The notes beneath the pieces were generated by a model. That model ran no database searches. It was given only the letters and a program-made list of their open reading frames with translations, and was not told the origin of the DNA. The position numbers were made by a program, and so were the translations under genes. From positions 1 to 9,096 of the forward strand of contig JAEZKB010000157.1 in the NCBI GenBank assembly GCA_023415605.1: a stretch of 9,096 nucleotides of DNA. The letters run 5' to 3'. Positions 5,150 to 9,096 of this stretch are shown here, piece after piece. Origin of the DNA: Pseudomonadota bacterium. GTDB taxonomy: Bacteria > Pseudomonadota > Alphaproteobacteria > Rhizobiales > Devosiaceae. Numbering within the stretch: position 1 is the first letter of the stretch; each line of letters opens with the position of its first letter.

Positions 5150-6334
5150 TTAACGGACGGCGGCCAGCAGCTTGTCGGCCAATTCGTCAACGCGATCTTC
5201 CGGGATGCCGGCGACATTGATGCGACTGTCGTTGATCATATACACGGCGTCCTCGACCTTGAGCTTCTGAACGACATCGCCCGGCAGGCCGAGCAGCGAG
5301 AACATGCCCGAATGTTCCGCAATGAAATCAAAGTCCTTGGAGTTGGATTTCTGACGGATGGCGGCGGCCAGCTTGGCACGCAGGCGGTTCATGCGCTCAC
5401 GCATCTCGGTGAGTTCGGCTTCCCACTCGGCACGCAGTTCCTTGTCCTCGAGGATGACGCGGACGACTTCGGCACCGTGGTCGGGGGTCTGCGAGATGGT
5501 GCCGCGGATGACGTTCTGCATCTGGCTTGAGACCACATCGGCCGACTCGCTGTCCTTGGCGATGGCGATGGCGACGCCGGCGCGCTCGCGGTAGAGGCCG
5601 AAGTTCTTGGAGGCCGAGAAGGCCACCATGGCTTCGGGTACCGAAGAGACGACTTTGCGAACGCCATAGGCATCTTCCTCGAGGCCATCGCCGAAGCCGA
5701 GATAAGCGAGATCCACGAGCGGGAAGGCGCCGGTGCGCTGCAGGCTCTGGGCGACAGCATCCCATTGGTCGCGCGTGAGATTTGCGCCGGTGGGGTTGTG
5801 ACAGCAGCCGTGCAGCAGGACGATGTCGTCGCTGGTGAGGCTGTTGAGCGTCTCCATCATGGCGGGGAAATCAACGCTGCGGCTCACCGGATCGAAGTAC
5901 GGATAATAGTGGACTTCGAGATTGGCGTTTTCCGCCAAGGGAATATGGTTGGGCCAGGTTGGGTCGGAGATGAAGATGCGGCCACCGGGCCGGGCGCGGC
6001 CGAGGACGTACATCAGGATCATCAGCGCGCCGGTGCCGCCGGCGCCGTTGACGCAGCGGATGCGAGAGTGGTCGACGCTGTTGCCCAGCGCCAGATCAAC
6101 GATGGCGGCGGAGAATTCCTTGTTCCCCACCACGCCCTTGTAGGTCTTGGTGGTGGCGCTATCGAGGATGCGCTGCTCTGCCTTCTTCACCGCCCGCATG
6201 ACCGGGGTAATGTTCTTGGGATCTTTGTAAACCCCGACACCCAAATCGATTTTTCCGGGGCGCGGATCAGCGGCATATTCCGCCATCAGCACGAAAATCT
6301 TGTCGAGGGTGGCCTTCTTGAGGGTTTCGAACAT
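5150..6334 (-). CDS. tyrB: Aromatic-amino-acid/aspartate aminotransferase (PLP, class I)
   Basis: The 394-residue enzyme matches the E. coli AspC/TyrB type in length and motifs. It exchanges an amino group between aspartate or aromatic amino acids and 2-oxoglutarate using pyridoxal phosphate. Visible residues: GVGVYKD near 32-38, Tyr65, GAGGTGAL at 97-104, Trp127 in DPTWPNH, Asn180 in CCHNPTG, Asp208 and Tyr211 in VDLAYLGFGDG, the PLP lysine Lys243 in SASKNFGLYRER with Arg251, Arg277 in VIRGTISQTPDHG (matches Arg292, which contacts the second acid group of dicarboxylic substrates), and Arg371 in DSRINVAG (matches Arg386, which binds the alpha-carboxylate). Sequence alone does not separate aspartate from aromatic preference, so aspC is an equally possible name. 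It starts 67 bp after etfA; only a weak AGAG precedes the ATG. A strong hairpin follows the stop. Confidence 0.93.
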   Translation of the reverse strand: MFETLKKATLDKIFVLMAEYAADPRPGKIDLGVGVYKDPKNITPVMRAVKKAEQRILDSATTKTYKGVVGNKEFSAAIVDLALGNSVDHSRIRCVNGAGGTGALMILMYVLGRARPGGRIFISDPTWPNHIPLAENANLEVHYYPYFDPVSRSVDFPAMMETLNSLTSDDIVLLHGCCHNPTGANLTRDQWDAVAQSLQRTGAFPLVDLAYLGFGDGLEEDAYGVRKVVSSVPEAMVAFSASKNFGLYRERAGVAIAIAKDSESADVVSSQMQNVIRGTISQTPDHGAEVVRVILEDKELRAEWEAELTEMRERMNRLRAKLAAAIRQKSNSKDFDFIAEHSGMFSLLGLPGDVVQKLKVEDAVYMINDSRINVAGIPEDRVDELADKLLAAVR

Positions 6335-6401
6335 CGCTCTGGGCTCTAGGAAACGGGGTGCGGCGGCATTTAGAGGAGCCGCAGGGGGATTTGCAACCGG
6401 A

Positions 6402-7337
6402 TCAGCGTTTGAGGCCCAGTTTAGCCAGTTCGGCAGTCAGCGCAGGAACAACCTCGAAGAGGTCACCGACGAGGGCGAGGTCGGCGATCTTCATGATCGG
6501 CGCGTCGGGATCGGAGTTGATGGCAATGATCTTCTTGGCGCCCTGGATGCCGGCAAGGTGTTGTAACGCCCCGGAGATTCCAACGGCGATGTAAAGATCG
6601 GGGGCGATGATCTTGCCGGTCTGGCCGACCTGCCAATCGTTGGGAGCGTAGCCCGCATCGACGGCGGCGCGGGTGGCACCAACGGCGGCGCCGAGGGTTT
6701 TGGCAAGGTCCTCAACTAGCGCGAACTTTTCGGCGGAACCGAAGGAGACGCCACCACCGACGACGATTTGTGCAGTCTGGAGATCAGGAAGTTCACTGTT
6801 GGTGCGATGATCGCCCATGAACGTCTGTCGTGTGACGGTAGCCTGCGTGTCAGCGACGACATCTGCATTGTTGCCACCCGCTGCCGGACGGAAGGCGGAT
6901 GCGCGGATCGTCAGCAGGTTCTTGGCCTGGCCGGACGAGACCGTCTCGATGGCGTTGCCGGCATAGATCGGGCGATCGAAGCGGGTGGGTCCGTGGATAG
7001 CGATGACGTCGGTCACCGGCATCAGATCGAGCCTGGCGGCCAGGCGTGGGATCACGTCGCGGCCGACTGCCGAAGCAGCAGCGACGATGTGAGTATAAGC
7101 CTCGGCCTTCGCCGCGAGGATGGCGGCCAGAGCGTCGGCCGGGGCACCGGGGAGGCCGGAGATGGCGATAACCTTGTGGACGCCCGCGATCTCGGTGGCT
7201 GCGGCGGCGATGGGTGCGGCATCCTCGGCTGCGACCAGGACGTCGACGGGACCGAGCTTTTCGGCAGCGGCGACGATGCGGGCGGTGGAGGCGGAGAGCG
7301 TACCGAGATCGTGCTCGGCGAGGACGAGAACGGCCAT
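6402..7337 (-). CDS. etfA: Electron transfer flavoprotein subunit alpha
   Basis: EtfA and EtfB form the soluble FAD-containing carrier that takes electrons from acyl-CoA dehydrogenases and related flavoenzymes and passes them to ETF:quinone oxidoreductase. The 311-residue protein has the N-terminal alpha/beta domain (MAVLVLAEHDLG onward) and a C-terminal FAD-binding domain. The latter shows VVGGGVSFG (192-200), VGATRAAVDAG (219-229), WQVGQTGKIIAPDLYIAVG (235-253) and the family signature GISGALQHLAG followed by KIIAINSDPDAPI (253-281). Its ATG overlaps the etfB stop as TGATG. A good ribosome site, GGAGG, lies 7 nt upstream inside the end of etfB, so both subunits should be made in equal amounts. 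Length is normal for the family. Confidence 0.97.
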   Translation of the reverse strand: MAVLVLAEHDLGTLSASTARIVAAAEKLGPVDVLVAAEDAAPIAAAATEIAGVHKVIAISGLPGAPADALAAILAAKAEAYTHIVAAASAVGRDVIPRLAARLDLMPVTDVIAIHGPTRFDRPIYAGNAIETVSSGQAKNLLTIRASAFRPAAGGNNADVVADTQATVTRQTFMGDHRTNSELPDLQTAQIVVGGGVSFGSAEKFALVEDLAKTLGAAVGATRAAVDAGYAPNDWQVGQTGKIIAPDLYIAVGISGALQHLAGIQGAKKIIAINSDPDAPIMKIADLALVGDLFEVVPALTAELAKLGLKR

Positions 7338-8095
7338 CAGATCGCCTCCAACTCAGAAACTTCGGCGGCAATCAGCTTGGCCAGCTCGCTAGTGGAGCCG
7401 ACAGTGCGGCCGGCGCTGCGCTCGGCAGGCGGGGAGACCTTCTCGATGGTGAGGCGCGGAACGATGTCGACGCCGAACTCGGCGACCGGACGGACGGCGA
7501 GCGGCTTCTGACGTGCCTTCATCACCATGGGCAGCCCGGCATTGCGTGGCTCATTGAGGCGCAGGTCGGCGGTCACGATGGCCGGGAGCGGAATCGACAC
7601 GGTGGCGCGGCCGAAGTCGACCTCGCGGGTGACTTCAAGGCTGCCATCGGCGACCTTGATCTCCGAGGCGAAGGTGGCCTGCGGCCAATCGAGCAGTCCG
7701 GCGAGCATCTGACCGACCTGGTTCGAGTCGTCATCGACCGCCTGCTTACCGAGGAGAACGAGGTCCGGCTTTTCCTCGGCGACAACGGCCTTGAGCAACT
7801 TTGCGACGGCGAGGGTTTCCACCCTGCCCTCGGCTTCGATCAGGATGCCGCGGTGCGCGCCCATGGCCAGGGCCGTAAGGATGACGTCATTGGCCTGTTT
7901 CGGCCCGATGGAAACAACGACAATCTCCGTCGCCTGCCCGGCTTCGGCGAGGCGAACGGCTGCCTCCACGGCGTGTTTGTCGAAGGGGTTCATCGACATG
8001 CGGACATTGTCGGTCTCGACGCCCGAGCCATCGGCGCGGACGCGCACCCGGACGGCGTGATCGATGACGCGCTTGACGGCGACGAGGATTTTCAT
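7337..8095 (-). CDS. etfB: Electron transfer flavoprotein subunit beta
   Basis: This is the AMP-binding partner of EtfA. The 252-residue protein begins MKILVAVKRV with the family's DNVRMSMNPFDKHAVEAA segment at about 29-46. LGKQAVDDDSNQVGQMLAG at 115-133 is the AMP-binding loop. The family signature VTADLRLNEPRNAGLPMVMK spans 174-193 and contains the loop that recognises dehydrogenase partners. AGRTVGSTSELAKLI near the end matches the usual C-terminal arm. The ATG at 8095 has AGGGAG 5 nt upstream. The gene is separated from the DapF-like gene by 110 bp, so an own promoter is likely, though I cannot place one with confidence. The stop overlaps the etfA start. Confidence 0.97.
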   Translation of the reverse strand: MKILVAVKRVIDHAVRVRVRADGSGVETDNVRMSMNPFDKHAVEAAVRLAEAGQATEIVVVSIGPKQANDVILTALAMGAHRGILIEAEGRVETLAVAKLLKAVVAEEKPDLVLLGKQAVDDDSNQVGQMLAGLLDWPQATFASEIKVADGSLEVTREVDFGRATVSIPLPAIVTADLRLNEPRNAGLPMVMKARQKPLAVRPVAEFGVDIVPRLTIEKVSPPAERSAGRTVGSTSELAKLIAAEVSELEAI

Positions 8096-8117
8096 GCCGG
8101 CTCCCTGATTTTGCCGG
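8096..8117 (-). promoter_or_regulatory. etfB ribosome site in the loop of a small hairpin
   Basis: On the minus strand, CCGGC (8117-8113) pairs with GCCGG (8101-8097) just before the start codon. The 11-base loop and the stem edge contain the ribosome site AGGGAG (8106-8101). This could expose or hide the site, but the stem has only 5 pairs, so it may be chance in GC-rich DNA. Confidence 0.3.
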
Positions 8118-8205
8118 TCTCCTTCGCAAATCCGGCCCCTGCGGGCAAGTTTGACGGCGAGAAAACTGGCCTAGCCGCCCGAGCGGAGAGAGAAAACCAT
8201 GCCAA

Positions 8206-9096
8206 CTACGCGACGGGCAGCGGCACGGGCCTGGCCACGCCGAAGAGCTTGAGGCGCAATGCCTCGCCCTGCCAAACGGCGGTGATGGGTGCAGTGCCCC
8301 CCGGCATGACGATGTCAATCTCGGGTCCGGTGACGAGGCCCAGATGCATAGCGGCGGCGGCGACGGCAGTGGCGCTGGTGCCGGACGAAAGGGTCGGCCC
8401 CTCGCCGCGCTCAAAGACACGGGCGGCGATGCGATTAGGACCGTTGATAGCGGCCCATTGGAGATTGATCCCGGCGAGGCTGACGCGGCCATTGTTACCG
8501 GCAGCATCGCGGGCATTTGCAATCTGGGTCAGGTAGCCATGGAGCGGCTCGGCGTGCAGGTCCTCGTTGCTGGGCAGGTACGACGCATCACTGAGGAAAG
8601 TGACGCAATGCGGGTTGCCGACACTGACGAACTGACTGGCGGTCCAGCGTGGGTCGAGGGCGTTGAGGGCCGGAACATAACTGCAGTCGGCATCGCCAAA
8701 GGTGCCGGGACCGTAAGAGGTTGCCGCGGCACGAACCGCCTCGGGACCGAAGGCGGCCTCGCCCATGGTGACCCAGACGCCGGCCTGCCCAGCGGACTCG
8801 CCCAACTCGACGTCGGTGCGCAGGGCGCCGGCAATGTGGTGGACGTAGAGAGCCATGGACTGGCCCGAGGACACCAGACCCGAGTCGGCCAGCGAGGTGG
8901 CGAAGATGGTGAGGCCGTTGCCACTGCGTTCGGCGAGGCTGCCATCGGTGTTGACGATCAGCAGACTGAACGGGGCTACCTGTTCGAATGGCCCCACGAG
9001 CAGGCCGTCGGAGAGGTAGGGTTTGCTACCCGCTCCCGTGGGCACGCGGCAGAAGGCGTCGATGGCGGATGTGGTCCAGTCGCGCCAAGACGCGGC
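8206..9096 (-). CDS. Diaminopimelate epimerase (DapF) family protein lacking both catalytic cysteines, N-terminus cut by window edge
   Basis: The frame is open from the window edge to TAG at 8206, giving 296 residues; perhaps 20-40 more lie outside. DapF converts LL- to meso-diaminopimelate for lysine and peptidoglycan synthesis. The fold is clear: IVNTDGSLAERSGNG at 47-61 counted from the window edge, VGNPHCV at 159-165, GINLQW at 209-214 and RVFERGEGPTLSSGTS near 226-241. Residues that hold the amino acid carboxylate in DapF (Asn, Glu-Arg, Gly-Thr) are present. However, the two cysteines that act as acid and base are replaced: AE-x-CGNG reads ERSGNG (Ser58, AGT at 8925-8923) and ACGT reads SSGT (Ser238, TCC at 8385-8383). 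A few extra residues also precede SDGLL. It is therefore probably not a normal DAP epimerase: a dehydratase, another epimerase or a binding protein are possible. A GTG at 9045 is an in-frame start, but it would remove conserved sequence. Confidence 0.85.
   Translation of the reverse strand, partial: AASWRDWTTSAIDAFCRVPTGAGSKPYLSDGLLVGPFEQVAPFSLLIVNTDGSLAERSGNGLTIFATSLADSGLVSSGQSMALYVHHIAGALRTDVELGESAGQAGVWVTMGEAAFGPEAVRAAATSYGPGTFGDADCSYVPALNALDPRWTASQFVSVGNPHCVTFLSDASYLPSNEDLHAEPLHGYLTQIANARDAAGNNGRVSLAGINLQWAAINGPNRIAARVFERGEGPTLSSGTSATAVAAAAMHLGLVTGPEIDIVMPGGTAPITAVWQGEALRLKLFGVARPVPLPVA

Noticed and set aside
6359..6383. Possible terminator between etfA and the aminotransferase gene (TGCGGC with GCCGCA)
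   Set aside because: Six pairs around a 13-base loop and no T-run; likely chance in GC-rich sequence.
7214..8536. 440-residue open frame on the plus strand, longer than either etf gene
   Set aside because: It runs opposite etfA, etfB and the DapF-like gene, which carry full family signatures. Its product has no recognisable domain, and long antisense frames are common in GC-rich genes.
9043..9045. GTG as start of the DapF-like gene
   Set aside because: The frame continues open to the window edge, and the residues before the GTG fit the conserved N-terminal half of the family, so the true start is outside the window.

Overview
The window is a GC-rich bacterial chromosome segment in which every gene I can support lies on the minus strand, so it is transcribed from right to left. 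The protein types, short intergenic gaps, GC-rich codon use and a GC-rich nested palindromic intergenic repeat suggest an alphaproteobacterium, most likely order Hyphomicrobiales (a Devosia-like lineage is my best guess, from family resemblance only). Two genes are cut by the window edges: a DapF-family protein at the right edge (its N-terminus is outside) and a membrane-anchored trypsin-like protease at the left edge (its C-terminus is outside).

Layout in transcription order. 9096-8206: DapF-like epimerase homologue in which both catalytic cysteines are serine. 8095-6402: etfB and etfA, the two subunits of electron transfer flavoprotein, overlapping as TGATG. 6334-5150: class I aspartate/aromatic aminotransferase. 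5147-5120: a strong hairpin. 5070-4417: small transaldolase/fructose-6-phosphate aldolase. 4413-3334: Mrp/ApbC-family P-loop ATPase, 3 nt after the previous stop. 3337-2885: GNAT acetyltransferase, overlapping mrp by ATGA. 2839-2826: a palindrome matching the LacI-family operator pattern, upstream of a GH1 beta-glucosidase (2763-1456). 1441-1319: a nested palindromic repeat. 1318-729: about 590 bases with no convincing gene but with several hairpins. 728-1: the S1C protease.

The genes are mainly central metabolism and housekeeping: ETF passes electrons from acyl-CoA and related dehydrogenases to the quinone pool, the aminotransferase links amino acids to 2-oxo acids, transaldolase serves the non-oxidative pentose phosphate pathway, Mrp belongs to a family that carries Fe-S clusters, and the beta-glucosidase feeds glucose from plant-type glucosides into sugar metabolism. 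Tight spacing ties etfB-etfA and tal-mrp-GNAT into translationally coupled units; the GH1 gene probably has its own sugar-responsive control.

I see no defence system, prophage, insertion sequence, CRISPR array, rRNA or tRNA. The points that most repay a second look are the DapF homologue lacking both catalytic cysteines, the Mrp protein lacking its usual CxxC pair, the LacI-type operator, the nested palindrome, and the structured gene-free stretch between GH1 and the protease.
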